From: Natranaerobius thermophilus JW/NM-WN-LF
Lineage (GTDB): Bacteria > Bacillota > Natranaerobiia > Natranaerobiales > Natranaerobiaceae
Reading direction: 5' to 3'
Assembly: GCF_000020005.1 (NCBI RefSeq)
Contig: NC_010718.1
Coordinates: forward strand, 2,066,001 to 2,130,000
DNA length: 64,000 nucleotides
Part shown: positions 1-8,243 of the stretch, one piece after another
How positions within the stretch are numbered: the first letter of the stretch is position 1
Layout: each line of letters starts with the position of its first letter
Notes under the pieces: model-generated
Seen by the model: the letters and a program-made list of their open reading frames with translations, nothing else
Databases searched by the model: none
Told to the model about the DNA's origin: nothing
Position numbers and translations under genes: made by a program

Positions 1-241
1 AATCTGTCACTGTACTACAGGCTAAAAATAATCGATCACTTAATTCACCAATTGTAAGGTCCCCTTCTTTTGTGAGGGATTGAAGGGCTATAAATTGGGG
101 AGGAGTTATATTAAAATCTTGAAGTATTTCTCGGCCTCTGCGCTTTATAACAGAATTCACATTTCTAATTAAAAGTTCAATGTCCTGTATGAATTCATCG
201 TAATCCTTGTCATGAATTGATTGACTGTAATTATTCTTCAT
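1..241 (-). CDS. MarR-family transcriptional regulator (N-terminal part)
   Basis: The gene runs off the left edge of the window; about 80 N-terminal residues are visible. They read MKNNYSQSIHDKDYDEF, then a helix and the stretch NITPPQFIALQSL followed by GDLTIGELSDRL and CSTVTD. This is the usual MarR layout of a dimerisation helix followed by the start of the winged helix-turn-helix. The ATG at 241-239 is preceded by AGGAGG about nine bases upstream. MarR proteins are dimeric repressors that often respond to small ligands. It could control the neighbouring genes, but nothing in the sequence shows that. Confidence 0.8.
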   Translation of the reverse strand, partial: MKNNYSQSIHDKDYDEFIQDIELLIRNVNSVIKRRGREILQDFNITPPQFIALQSLTKEGDLTIGELSDRLFLACSTVTD

Positions 242-355
242 GGGAGTAATCCTCCTAATATCATTTTACTTAAAATAAGTGTACCGTTAACAAGTTTCAC
301 TGTCAAGGATTACAAATTTTAATTGTAGGTTATTTTCAAAATTGATTATAAATTT

Positions 356-805
356 TCAGAGATTCAAAGATTTGATAAGGACTGCAGCTAACCCTGCAGC
401 TACTAAAGGACCAGCTGGAACCCCTTTCAAGAAAGATGCCCCTATAATTGAACCAACTATTAAACCTACCATAACCTCCGGGCGCGATCTCAATAATTCC
501 ACCCCATGACCAGTCAAATAAGATGCCACAATGCCAGAAAAAACAGCAATTAACCCTGCCGGTGATTTTAAAGTTGATAATAAATCCCTAGGCATAATAT
601 CTCCTGCAGCAAAAGGGGTGAGTACACTTAATGTTAATAGTAAGATACCTAGTTCAATTCCCCTTTCCGTTAAAAAAGGGAATACATTACTTAATGGGGA
701 AAATTTCATAACAAAGAGCAATGCTCCAGCCGTTGCCACCAAATCATTCTTCCCAATTAAAGCTATAAGAAATATAAATAATAACACAACTATTTCATGA
801 AACAA
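356..805 (-). CDS. DUF441 / UPF0756 family membrane protein
   Basis: A 149-residue hydrophobic protein with about four membrane segments and glycine-rich loops (GLIVGSIIGASFLKGVPAGP near residues 113-132). Length and pattern match the DUF441 (UPF0756, YeaL/YtwI) family, whose function is unknown. It lies downstream of the tctABC genes on the same strand. Its ribosome site GGAGGGGG sits seven bases before the ATG and lies inside an inverted repeat (812-843), so its expression may be attenuated or translationally gated. Confidence 0.85.
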   Translation of the reverse strand: MFHEIVVLLFIFLIALIGKNDLVATAGALLFVMKFSPLSNVFPFLTERGIELGILLLTLSVLTPFAAGDIMPRDLLSTLKSPAGLIAVFSGIVASYLTGHGVELLRSRPEVMVGLIVGSIIGASFLKGVPAGPLVAAGLAAVLIKSLNL

Positions 806-811
806 AAACTC

Positions 812-843
812 ACCCCCTCCTGTTTAAATTTTATGGAGGGGGT
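812..843 (-). promoter_or_regulatory. Hairpin overlapping the ribosome site of the DUF441 gene
   Basis: A perfect 9-bp inverted repeat, ACCCCCTCC at 812-820 and GGAGGGGGT at 835-843. Read on the minus strand, the downstream arm is itself the Shine-Dalgarno sequence of the DUF441 gene and is followed by GAGTTTTTG. It could act as a terminator after tctC, as a translation-blocking hairpin, or both. Confidence 0.5.
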
Positions 844-924
844 CGTAAATTAATGTCAAATATCACATCTTATGATTCTTGCATTAAATTACTTTTCAAC
901 AGACTCTCAGGGGAAAACCAAAAG

Positions 925-1893
925 TTATTCCAAGTGACCAAATTTGTCAAGTAAGTCAATTAAAATCTCTTCTCGTTCTTCAAATTCCTCTTTTACTTCG
1001 TCTCGTTTTAAAAACAGGGTGTCCGCACCTGCTTCATCCATTTCTTCCTGATAATCGGGATTTTCAGCTACATTATAAAAAGCTTCTGTCAATACTTCTA
1101 TGATTTCTGGAGGAGTACCTTCAGGGGCTGCAATCCCTCTATCAGTACTCATTATAGCTGTGTCATATCCCAACTCTTTAAATGTAGGAACATCTGGAGC
1201 AAAAGGATGACGTTCTTCAGTAGCCACAGCTAAAATCCGAACTTCGTCACCTTGACGATACATATCACTTAAATTACCTGAAACCACATCTATATGACCG
1301 CCCAGTAGATTAGCCAGAGCATCGGCTGCTCCGGGATATGGCATTTGATTAAATTCTACCCCTGTTTCATCTTTCATTTGCAAAATCAAAAAGTGATGCC
1401 CAATATATAGGCCAGCTTTTCCTATAGAAATTTCACCAGGATTTTCTTGGGCATCTTCTATCAAATCGTCCAAAGTTTCATAAGGGCTATCTTCTCTCAC
1501 AGCAAACACTGTTGGATCAAATCCCCAATTCATGATGGGTTCAAAAGTTTCTTTGGTGTATTCAGTATCATGAACTTGAGGTTGAGCTAAAATATGGGGG
1601 AGATTGTATGCAGCCAAAGTGTAACCGTCCGGGTCGGCATCAGCAAACTCATTCCATCCCACCTGGCCACCTGAACCTTCAATGTTTTGAACAACTACTG
1701 GCTGGCCTAATTCATCTTCGGCGTAATCCGCTAAAATTCTAGCTTGGGTGTCTGTTGCCGCTCCTGCTGAATAAGCAACGATTAATTCAATGGGTCTTTC
1801 CGGATAATTTGCGTGATCATCTTCTGAACATCCTGCAAAAATCACGAGACTTCCGATCAACACCCCGATCGTAATAATTTTGAGTTTTTCCAT
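925..1893 (-). CDS. tctC: Tripartite tricarboxylate transporter substrate-binding lipoprotein (TctC family)
   Basis: A 322-residue extracytoplasmic solute receptor of the TTT (Bug/TctC) family. The N-terminus is a lipoprotein signal with lipobox FAGC at Cys22, so the protein should be tethered to the outer face of the membrane. The PERPIELIVAYSAGAATDT stretch near residue 31 is the ligand-loop pattern of the family. It would deliver a carboxylate such as citrate or a related acid to TctAB. It follows tctB by 20 bp, and an AGGAGG lies upstream of the ATG. The substrate cannot be told from sequence. Confidence 0.9.
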   Translation of the reverse strand: MEKLKIITIGVLIGSLVIFAGCSEDDHANYPERPIELIVAYSAGAATDTQARILADYAEDELGQPVVVQNIEGSGGQVGWNEFADADPDGYTLAAYNLPHILAQPQVHDTEYTKETFEPIMNWGFDPTVFAVREDSPYETLDDLIEDAQENPGEISIGKAGLYIGHHFLILQMKDETGVEFNQMPYPGAADALANLLGGHIDVVSGNLSDMYRQGDEVRILAVATEERHPFAPDVPTFKELGYDTAIMSTDRGIAAPEGTPPEIIEVLTEAFYNVAENPDYQEEMDEAGADTLFLKRDEVKEEFEEREEILIDLLDKFGHLE

Positions 1894-1913
1894 TAATTAT
1901 CAGCCTCCTAATT

Positions 1914-2384
1914 TTATATAAATAATCCTCTAGGTAATGGTACCCTGAGGAAAAGACTAAACAGTAAATACATAGCGACTGTCAAACTGGTACCGAGGGC
2001 TAGATTAACGTAAATTGGAGATTTTTGGAACAATATTAATAGAAAATTCAAAAAAATCCAGGTCATCACAAAGAACCCAATACGAGGAATGAGAAATAAG
2101 TAAGCTAAAAAAACTACTATAATAATTAACATTTTAATTAAAGGAATTTCTTCCATGGGGCTCTGTAAATCATGTTCTTCAAATTTATTTTTTAATACCT
2201 TCCAGGTAACTATAGCTCCCTGCCCGATGGATGCAACAATGCCAATACTTAAGACCGCCACGGGAAATATATAAGCTTCAACTGGATACTTTAAGGCTTC
2301 CATGATCAATAAACCGGCAATCACTAGTGCCAGACCACAGAGCAGTAATTCCAATTTATAATATTGAATTCCTCTGGATCTCAT
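1914..2384 (-). CDS. tctB: Tripartite tricarboxylate transporter small membrane subunit (TctB family)
   Basis: A 156-residue protein with four predicted membrane segments, the size and topology of the small TTT subunit that partners TctA. The start overlaps the end of tctA by 4 bp, a common sign of translational coupling. TctB is poorly conserved, so this call rests mainly on its position between tctA and tctC. Confidence 0.85.
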   Translation of the reverse strand: MRSRGIQYYKLELLLCGLALVIAGLLIMEALKYPVEAYIFPVAVLSIGIVASIGQGAIVTWKVLKNKFEEHDLQSPMEEIPLIKMLIIIVVFLAYLFLIPRIGFFVMTWIFLNFLLILFQKSPIYVNLALGTSLTVAMYLLFSLFLRVPLPRGLFI

Positions 2385-3910
2385 TTTTGCTCAACCTCCT
2401 TCAACTTCTTTTGTTTTTTACTGATTTCTAATACTGCAGTAGTTATAATTGAGATTGCTGTCAATAGCATTAAAACAATAACTATGGGGCTGTCTAGAAA
2501 ATGCAGCATTAATGATCCTTCACTGACACTAGCCCGATTTGCTAATAAAAATCCTCTTTCGGCATATTCACCCAGGATAAATCCTAAACCAACCGGTGCC
2601 GGGCTAAAACCAAATTTCATACCAAAATACATCAAAACACCAACTATTAACATAAACCACACATCACTAAAATTGTTTCTTTCTGCAAATGAACCTAAAA
2701 CGCAAAACACTAAAATTAAAGGAGCCATAATCCCAGGTGATACATACATCACTCTTTTGAAAAAACGTCCTCCAAAGCCCCCAATAAATAACATAAAAAA
2801 TTGGGCTGCTACCATTCCTAAAATAAAAGTATAGGTAATTGAAGCGTTTTCCTGAAACATTTCAGGTCCTGGCCAGAGACCATTCATGAGTAATCCGCCT
2901 AATAGAACTGCCGCCGTGGGGCTCCCTGGAATCCCCAGGGTCAAAAGGGGAACAAGAGAACAACCAACCATGGCGTTATTAGCACTTTCGGTAGTAATTA
3001 TTCCTCCTTCATGTCCTGTGCCGAACTTATCCTTTTCCGGGGAATAACGCTTCACTTCGTTGTAAGCAACTAAACCAGCAATTTGACCACCAGCTCCAGG
3101 CACTAATCCTACCAAGCCACCTATTATCGAACCCATAATCACATTCTTCTTGTACTTAATTATGTCTTTTATCCCTTTCAGGAAGGATCTGCTTTTATGA
3201 AACACATTTTCATTAAACTTTCGTGTTTCTTTACTTTGAAACAAGCGCTCTACAAAGACCAAAGCCTGGGGAAATGCAAATAAGCCAATTAACATAGAGA
3301 CTAAGCCAATGCCACCTGTCAAATGAGCCGACTCAAAGGTGAACCGAGCTGTACCCGTTATTTCACCAATGCCAATTGTGCTCAACCATAAACCCGCAGC
3401 GCCTCCCATAATTCCCTTCCAAATACTTCCTTTAGATAAGCCAGCTATCACTGTGATTCCAAAAACAGCTATCCAAAAATGCTCAGCAGGCCCAAAGTTT
3501 AGTGAGACCCTTGCCAAAGCAGGAGCAAAAAATAATAGTAATATCACACCAAATACGCCACCTATAAAAGAAGAAAGAGTGGCCAGATGAATGGCCTTTT
3601 CACCTTCACCTTTGTTTGCCATGGGATGACCATCCATTATTGTAGCTATTGAAGCTGGCGCTCCTGGAATATTTATTAAAATTGCTGTTATTGCCCCACC
3701 GTATACACTGCCTACATATACTGAACCCAACATTAATAAGCCCTGTTCTGCGGGCAGATAGAATGTAAAAGGAACTAGCAAAGCTACCCCCATAGTAGGA
3801 GTAAGTCCTGGAAGAGCACCTACCAAAATACCTCCAAACACACCAGCTGCCACAATTAACAAATATGAAGCATCCAAAATTGCAGGTACAGTGGCTAAAA
3901 TATCTGCCAA
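2381..3910 (-). CDS. tctA: Tripartite tricarboxylate transporter large membrane subunit (TctA family)
   Basis: A 509-residue polytopic permease. It has the glycine/proline-rich signature repeats of TctA: GILVGALPGLTPTMGVALL near residue 29, and the related GLVGLVPGAGGQIAG plus LTLGIPGSPTAAVLLGGLL in the second half. It carries out ion-coupled uptake of the substrate bound by TctC. The start is TTG at 3910, chosen because AGGAGGGAG lies just upstream and MADILATVPAIL opens the family alignment. It is the first gene of the tctABC set, with DUF441 downstream. Confidence 0.92.
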   Translation of the reverse strand: MADILATVPAILDASYLLIVAAGVFGGILVGALPGLTPTMGVALLVPFTFYLPAEQGLLMLGSVYVGSVYGGAITAILINIPGAPASIATIMDGHPMANKGEGEKAIHLATLSSFIGGVFGVILLLFFAPALARVSLNFGPAEHFWIAVFGITVIAGLSKGSIWKGIMGGAAGLWLSTIGIGEITGTARFTFESAHLTGGIGLVSMLIGLFAFPQALVFVERLFQSKETRKFNENVFHKSRSFLKGIKDIIKYKKNVIMGSIIGGLVGLVPGAGGQIAGLVAYNEVKRYSPEKDKFGTGHEGGIITTESANNAMVGCSLVPLLTLGIPGSPTAAVLLGGLLMNGLWPGPEMFQENASITYTFILGMVAAQFFMLFIGGFGGRFFKRVMYVSPGIMAPLILVFCVLGSFAERNNFSDVWFMLIVGVLMYFGMKFGFSPAPVGLGFILGEYAERGFLLANRASVSEGSLMLHFLDSPIVIVLMLLTAISIITTAVLEISKKQKKLKEVEQK

Positions 3911-3930
3911 AACTCTCCCTCCTTTCTGCA

Positions 3931-4001
3931 GTCACAAGTTTGATATCTCAACCAAATTTGAGGTCACCAATATAATATTTGAATCTTTTATTACTTGTGA
4001 C
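3931..4001. promoter_or_regulatory. Inverted repeat pair upstream of tctA
   Basis: GTCACAAGT at 3931-3939 and its exact complement ACTTGTGAC at 3993-4001 flank about 53 bases in the tctA upstream region. The spacing is too wide for a simple hairpin and could suit paired regulator half-sites. No regulator is identified. Confidence 0.3.
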
Positions 4002-4023
4002 AGTCCAAACAATTAAAAAACAT

Positions 4024-4048
4024 AAAAAAATCAGCCTCTAAGGGCTGA
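4024..4048 (-). terminator. Rho-independent terminator after the 4.05-4.37 kb gene
   Basis: Read on the minus strand: TCAGCC, six-base loop, GGCTGA, then seven T residues. It lies directly after the stop codon at 4050. Confidence 0.8.
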
Positions 4049-4049
4049 C

Positions 4050-4373
4050 CTATTGGATCTCTTGTAACTTTTCAACAAGTTTTCTAACTTGTGACTCTCT
4101 ATCGGTAGGAATTCTAAGAGTTTTTTGTCCCTGTTCAGTCACAATAACCAGCTTCGAATCTAAAATTTTAATTTGATGAATATTTTTCAATTTCCGTTTC
4201 CAAGTGGTTATAAACCAAAGCTTTTTATTTAGGATGTATATATATTGGTTAGTCACGACCAACCATGTTTTAGAATTAATATTAATTGAATACCTGGTTA
4301 TTTCAGTCATATTAACTTCTTTATTGAAATGTTTCTTAAACTTAGGCTCTAATTCTTCCAATAACTCAAACAA
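4050..4373 (-). CDS. Small PH-like domain protein of unknown function
   Basis: About 107 residues with no motif I recognise for certain. Alternating beta-type segments (SKTWLVVTNQYIYILNKK, then KLVIVTEQGQKTLRIPT) followed by a C-terminal helix resemble bacterial PH-like (YokE/SHOCT-associated) folds. I place the start at the TTG at 4373-4371 because AAAGGAG lies eight bases upstream. A longer frame would begin at another TTG (4409) inside thpR without a ribosome site. It lies 16 bp downstream of thpR and probably shares its transcript. Confidence 0.55.
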   Translation of the reverse strand: MFELLEELEPKFKKHFNKEVNMTEITRYSININSKTWLVVTNQYIYILNKKLWFITTWKRKLKNIHQIKILDSKLVIVTEQGQKTLRIPTDRESQVRKLVEKLQEIQ

Positions 4374-4389
4374 AACATCATCTCCTTTA

Positions 4390-4950
4390 CTAAGAGTTAT
4401 TGAACACAAAACGTTTTAGTTCTGTATATATAGGCCCTTTTGGTGTTAATTCGCTTTTAATCAATGAAATAGAATCTACAAGAATTTCTGGCCGCTCTAA
4501 TTCTTCTTTAGAAATTTGATCAATGGAAACACCTTTTGGAATATCTGGATTTCTTAACAAAGTGACATGAGGCCGAAATTTCTTTTTTTCTTGAGCTATC
4601 TTTAATTCTCTTTCAGTAAATTGTTCCACCTCCTGATGAATTTGTTGAAGATCCTTTATGTCATCCCCTGATAATCCCTGCCACAATACTCGTGGTCGCC
4701 CTTTACCGGGAAATACACCCAAATGGGATAAACGCAACTTTAAAGGCTCTATTTGTTCTAGTTCTTGATCTAAAAGTTGTAATTTATCCAAAGCATTTTG
4801 TTCAACATCACCTAAAAATTTGACTGTCAAATGTATATTATCAGGTTTTACGTATTTACCTTTAATCCCTTTTTCTCTACATAAGTTTTGATTTCTAGCA
4901 AGGCTTTCTACCACTTTTGAATTAAAAAAAATTGCTATAAAACTACGCAT
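4390..4950 (-). CDS. thpR: RNA 2',3'-cyclic phosphodiesterase (2'-5' RNA ligase family)
   Basis: A 186-residue 2H phosphoesterase with the two hallmark HxT motifs: HLTVKF in the first half and HVTLLRN in the second. The family (LigT/ThpR) hydrolyses 2',3'-cyclic phosphates on RNA ends and can ligate tRNA halves in vitro. The start at ATG 4950 (MRSFIAIFFN) follows GAGAGGTG; a GTG five codons earlier is less likely. Its physiological substrate here is unknown. Confidence 0.88.
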   Translation of the reverse strand: MRSFIAIFFNSKVVESLARNQNLCREKGIKGKYVKPDNIHLTVKFLGDVEQNALDKLQLLDQELEQIEPLKLRLSHLGVFPGKGRPRVLWQGLSGDDIKDLQQIHQEVEQFTERELKIAQEKKKFRPHVTLLRNPDIPKGVSIDQISKEELERPEILVDSISLIKSELTPKGPIYTELKRFVFNNS

Positions 4951-5020
4951 AATTTCACCTCTCACGATAAATACTATTCTTGGTCACATAAAGAACAAAA
5001 ATTGGTAAGGAGGTGGTGCC

Positions 5021-5239
5021 ATGTATCATAATCAACAACAATTAACTCAGAAGGAAAAACTATACCTTCAAGACCAGCTAAGTCAAGAACAAGTTTGTCT
5101 ATCAAAATGTAACAATTACATAAGTCAAGTCCAAGATCCACAAGTGAAGAATACTATCCAGCAAATTAAGAGAGATTGCGAAGAAAAAGTTAACTTTCTG
5201 CAAAGTTATCTACAGAGATCTGGAATCTCTCAAAGTTAA
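5021..5239 (+). CDS. Small CotF-like spore coat-associated protein
   Basis: A 72-residue helical protein rich in glutamine, with a strong AAGGAGGTGG ribosome site. It resembles the first half of the ferritin-like CotF/DUF spore coat proteins (QKEKLYLQDQLSQEQVCLSKC, then a second amphipathic helix ending FLQSYLQRSG). It lies just upstream of a clearer coat protein gene on the same strand, which supports a sporulation role. The function is inferred from composition and neighbourhood. Confidence 0.6.
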   Translation: MYHNQQQLTQKEKLYLQDQLSQEQVCLSKCNNYISQVQDPQVKNTIQQIKRDCEEKVNFLQSYLQRSGISQS

Positions 5240-5255
5240 TGTTCCTTAAAACTAT

Positions 5256-5283
5256 TAATTAATTTTACTTGTAAAATTAATTA
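5256..5283. repeat. Perfect 13-bp inverted repeat between the two coat-protein genes
   Basis: TAATTAATTTTAC, two-base centre TT, GTAAAATTAATTA. It is fully symmetrical and AT-rich and has no T-run in either direction that would make it a clear terminator. It may be an operator or an mRNA stem between the two small genes. Confidence 0.5.
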
Positions 5284-5319
5284 GCTCTTACAAAAACTAT
5301 ACCTTAAGGAGGGATAACG

Positions 5320-5613
5320 TTGCAACCCCAAAATCAACGCAATATCTCTGATAAAGATATGCTTAATGATCTATTGTCCACTACAAAACATGTTTCTTCT
5401 GTTTATCACCAGGGTGTTTTAGAAGCTAATAGCCAGGATACTAGACAGGCGTTTTTTGACCTTCACGATCATACTTTAGAGCAACATTTAAATATGCTGG
5501 AAACTATGAAAAGCAAAGGGTGGTATCAACCTGAAATGGCTACAGGACAAAATCAATCAAGTCAGTTTCAGGGACAGGGCCAACAACAACAATATTTCAC
5601 TCGAAGAAGCTAA
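5320..5613 (+). CDS. Spore coat protein, CotF family
   Basis: A 97-residue protein beginning at TTG, five bases after AAGGAGGG. The segment DKDMLNDLLSTTKHVSSVYH and the following DLHDHTLEQHLNMLETMKSKGWY are typical of CotF-like coat proteins, which form a short ferritin-like helical bundle. The C-terminus is glutamine-rich. It sits 80 bp after the preceding small coat-like gene, and the pair ends at a strong terminator. Presence of these genes suggests an endospore former. Confidence 0.78.
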   Translation: MQPQNQRNISDKDMLNDLLSTTKHVSSVYHQGVLEANSQDTRQAFFDLHDHTLEQHLNMLETMKSKGWYQPEMATGQNQSSQFQGQGQQQQYFTRRS

Positions 5614-5630
5614 TACATGTAGTAACAATA

Positions 5631-5662
5631 AAGTATAGCCGGGAACTGACCCGGCTATACTT
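5631..5662. terminator. Bidirectional rho-independent terminator
   Basis: A perfect 13-bp stem, AAGTATAGCCGGG / CCCGGCTATACTT, with a six-base loop. It lies between the convergent genes ending at 5613 and 5676 and probably serves both. Confidence 0.85.
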
Positions 5663-5675
5663 ATTTAATAGAATT

Positions 5676-6359
5676 TTAGTTTTTTTGAGCAAAATAAACA
5701 GAATCTTTATGTTTCCTACCTTTATCATCATAGGACAAATATTCTCTGATAAAAACTTGCGAGTAACATGCCAATAAAGAATTTTCTAAGCTACTTTTTT
5801 CTTCCATTGACCAAATTGCAACATAACCACCTTGATTTAATGACTTACTTACTAATTCCATTCCCTGTTTTTGATATAATCGTTTATTATCTTCTCTTAC
5901 AAGCCAGTCCGGACCATTGTCAACATCCAAAATGATCAAATCGTAGTAATCATGGCCCAACTCTGCGTTATTTTTAAGATAGTTATAAATATCATCCTGG
6001 ATCACTGTTACCTTTTCATTTTCCAAGCAATTTTCATTATATTTTGAGAAGTATTTTTTATTCCAATCTATGATCTCTTGTTCCATCTCAACTACATCTA
6101 ACTTGGAAACCCTGTCGTCTTTTACCGCCGGAATTAATGAATAACCCACACCAAGTCCTGCAATTAAGACTTTTATATCCTTCAACTTAAATTGACTCAC
6201 ATAAAATAAACCATCTTCAACCATTTCCCGCTCACTGTTTCCTCCATAAGTAGCCATTAAAAAAATGCCATTAGAGATAATCTCATAATGTTGACCCCTT
6301 TTTATTAATTTAAGTTCTTTTTCATCATTTTTAACAGCTGTTATAGTTTCGGATACCAC
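5676..6359 (-). CDS. Spermidine synthase-like class I methyltransferase-fold protein
   Basis: A 227-residue protein with a Rossmann SAM-type fold: glycine motif VLIAGLGVGYSLIPAV (about residues 64-79), acidic VVEMEQEI at the end of the second strand, and DYYDLIILDVDNGPDWLV. The last resembles the spermine/spermidine synthase acceptor region. Length is close to short SpeE homologues that lack the N-terminal domain. Whether it makes a polyamine or methylates something else cannot be decided. It starts at GTG after GGAGGAG. Confidence 0.7.
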   Translation of the reverse strand: MVSETITAVKNDEKELKLIKRGQHYEIISNGIFLMATYGGNSEREMVEDGLFYVSQFKLKDIKVLIAGLGVGYSLIPAVKDDRVSKLDVVEMEQEIIDWNKKYFSKYNENCLENEKVTVIQDDIYNYLKNNAELGHDYYDLIILDVDNGPDWLVREDNKRLYQKQGMELVSKSLNQGGYVAIWSMEEKSSLENSLLACYSQVFIREYLSYDDKGRKHKDSVYFAQKN

Positions 6360-6456
6360 GTTTTCTCCTCCTTTCCCGGCAATACGATATTGGCAAGGAT
6401 AAATTATCAGAGAATATTAGAGCTGTCAATGACTAAACAACAAAATTTTTTGAAAA

Positions 6457-8127
6457 CTAGTATTGATCTATCAAACTATCAATTTCTTCTACATTTATAG
6501 AATCTCCAAGTAAATTCTGTAATTCATTCCCGTTCTCAATAGGTTTATTTAAAAACAAATGTGTTGCTCTCTTTTTACCGATACCAGGTAATGCCCTTAA
6601 CTCCTCTTTTTGAGCTTTATTAATATTAAATGGATACTTCAATCCAGTTATTGACCGATACCCATGATCTATAACTTTTACATCTACAAATTTATCTAGA
6701 GGATGTTCTCCTGGAATTCCCACTAAGATTGGATAACTACCTAATTGTCGCCCATAAGTTACGTATCCTTCCCGTTTTTCTGTTCTTACATTTTTTAGAA
6801 TACTTTTTTTAGGAAACACTTTTTTAAGCATGGGGAAGTTTATCTCCTGATTAACCATTTCTTTATGTTGTTTAAATCTCTTTTCATTCACTTTTTTAGC
6901 TGCATATCCTGCAATTTCTCGAACCTGTCTTAGATTAATCCGCCGCAATAATAAACCTCTGTCGAGTACTTCTTTCAAAAAATTAAAATTTAAGTCAAAT
7001 GTATCTGAAGTCTCACCTTGTAAACCGTATAAAAGATTAATTCCAGGTAGGAGCTTATAAACACCATTTTCTGTTATTCCTCCAACCTGGTTCATTAGTT
7101 CAATAGCAGCCATAGTTTCTTGAGGATCGGTCCCAATATCATTTTGCTTCAAAACTTCCGGGTCACAGGATTCTAAACCAAAAGCTGCTGTATCTCCAGG
7201 AGTATTATATGTAACTATGGTTTTCATAATTTCTCGGGCTGCCTGGGGATACCTGGCAATGGTAGAAGGATTGGCATTATCCATATGCAAAGTTTCCAGC
7301 TGAGGAGCTGCTTTTCTGATTCCACTATATAATTCTTGAATTACAGCCGGATTTGGGGTTAGACCTAAATCAGTCTCAGTAGCACCGTACATAAATAGAT
7401 CTGTTTGTGCACCCAATCTAAAATGTCTTGCACCATGACTGTATAAAGCTGAAACTTCCTTAGATATGTCCTGTGGGGTTCTTGTATAAAGGATTTTCTT
7501 TAAAGATTCACTGCAAAAATTACAATTACCCTGGCGTAAACACCCTCTATAAGTTTCTAGTTCACAAACTACAAAGGGAAATTCAGGATGTTTTGTAAGG
7601 ACTTGTGCTCCACTTTGAGCGAATCGTTCCAAAAGTTCCAATCTGCCTGAGCGATTATGGATCAGTGATTTCGTTGATTTTAGTGATTTATCAAAACTTG
7701 AACAACTCATCAATTCGTATAAAGTAAAAGCTCCTGTTTCATCTAAGTAGTAATCGAGTCCTGGAATCTCAAAGCCACATAAAACTATAGGGCCTCCTAG
7801 ATATATTTTGCCTCTACAATTTTCAGAAACTCGGGAGATTTCTTTAAGTGAAATGGGACGACCTCCCAAATATCTCCCAGGCACTGTGGTTCCTGCTATT
7901 ATTACAATCGATTCCCGATTTGTTTGTAGTTCTTCCAATTTTTCTGTATCATCTCTTAATTGATCAATGGTTAAGTATTCAATTTGTCCTTCTCTGAAAC
8001 CGGATTCCAGGAGAGCACCAAAAGTATATCTGACATAAGGAGAAATATAAGGCGGTACCCCCAAACAAGAAGGTTCATCCACATATCCATCTATCAGTGT
8101 AATTTTTTTAGCATTCGATTGTTCCAT
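6457..8127 (-). CDS. Radical SAM protein with C-terminal helix-hairpin-helix (COG1031-like)
   Basis: A 556-residue protein. The first ~190 residues resemble a B12-binding-like/UPF0313 N-domain. The radical SAM cluster region is YRGCLRQGNCNFCSESL, with cysteines spaced C-x6-C-x2-C rather than the usual CxxxCxxC. The C-terminus (about residues 500-556) carries a helix-hairpin-helix, ELRALPGIGKKRATHLFLNK. This architecture matches COG1031, uncharacterised Fe-S oxidoreductases best known from archaea. The HhH suggests nucleic acid binding, possibly RNA modification. The reaction is unknown. Confidence 0.75.
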   Translation of the reverse strand: MEQSNAKKITLIDGYVDEPSCLGVPPYISPYVRYTFGALLESGFREGQIEYLTIDQLRDDTEKLEELQTNRESIVIIAGTTVPGRYLGGRPISLKEISRVSENCRGKIYLGGPIVLCGFEIPGLDYYLDETGAFTLYELMSCSSFDKSLKSTKSLIHNRSGRLELLERFAQSGAQVLTKHPEFPFVVCELETYRGCLRQGNCNFCSESLKKILYTRTPQDISKEVSALYSHGARHFRLGAQTDLFMYGATETDLGLTPNPAVIQELYSGIRKAAPQLETLHMDNANPSTIARYPQAAREIMKTIVTYNTPGDTAAFGLESCDPEVLKQNDIGTDPQETMAAIELMNQVGGITENGVYKLLPGINLLYGLQGETSDTFDLNFNFLKEVLDRGLLLRRINLRQVREIAGYAAKKVNEKRFKQHKEMVNQEINFPMLKKVFPKKSILKNVRTEKREGYVTYGRQLGSYPILVGIPGEHPLDKFVDVKVIDHGYRSITGLKYPFNINKAQKEELRALPGIGKKRATHLFLNKPIENGNELQNLLGDSINVEEIDSLIDQY

Positions 8128-8243
8128 ATCATTTCTCTCCCTACTTCATATTTTTGATTTTGCCTGTTAGTTGTCATTGTGGACTGTTCGGGAGTTAACT
8201 CAGACATACTTAAATAAGGAATATACTTAATAAAGAACGTATT

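Noticed and set aside
4374-4409. Longer start for the PH-like protein inside thpR
   Set aside because: It begins at a TTG without a ribosome site, while TTG 4373 has AAAGGAG correctly placed.
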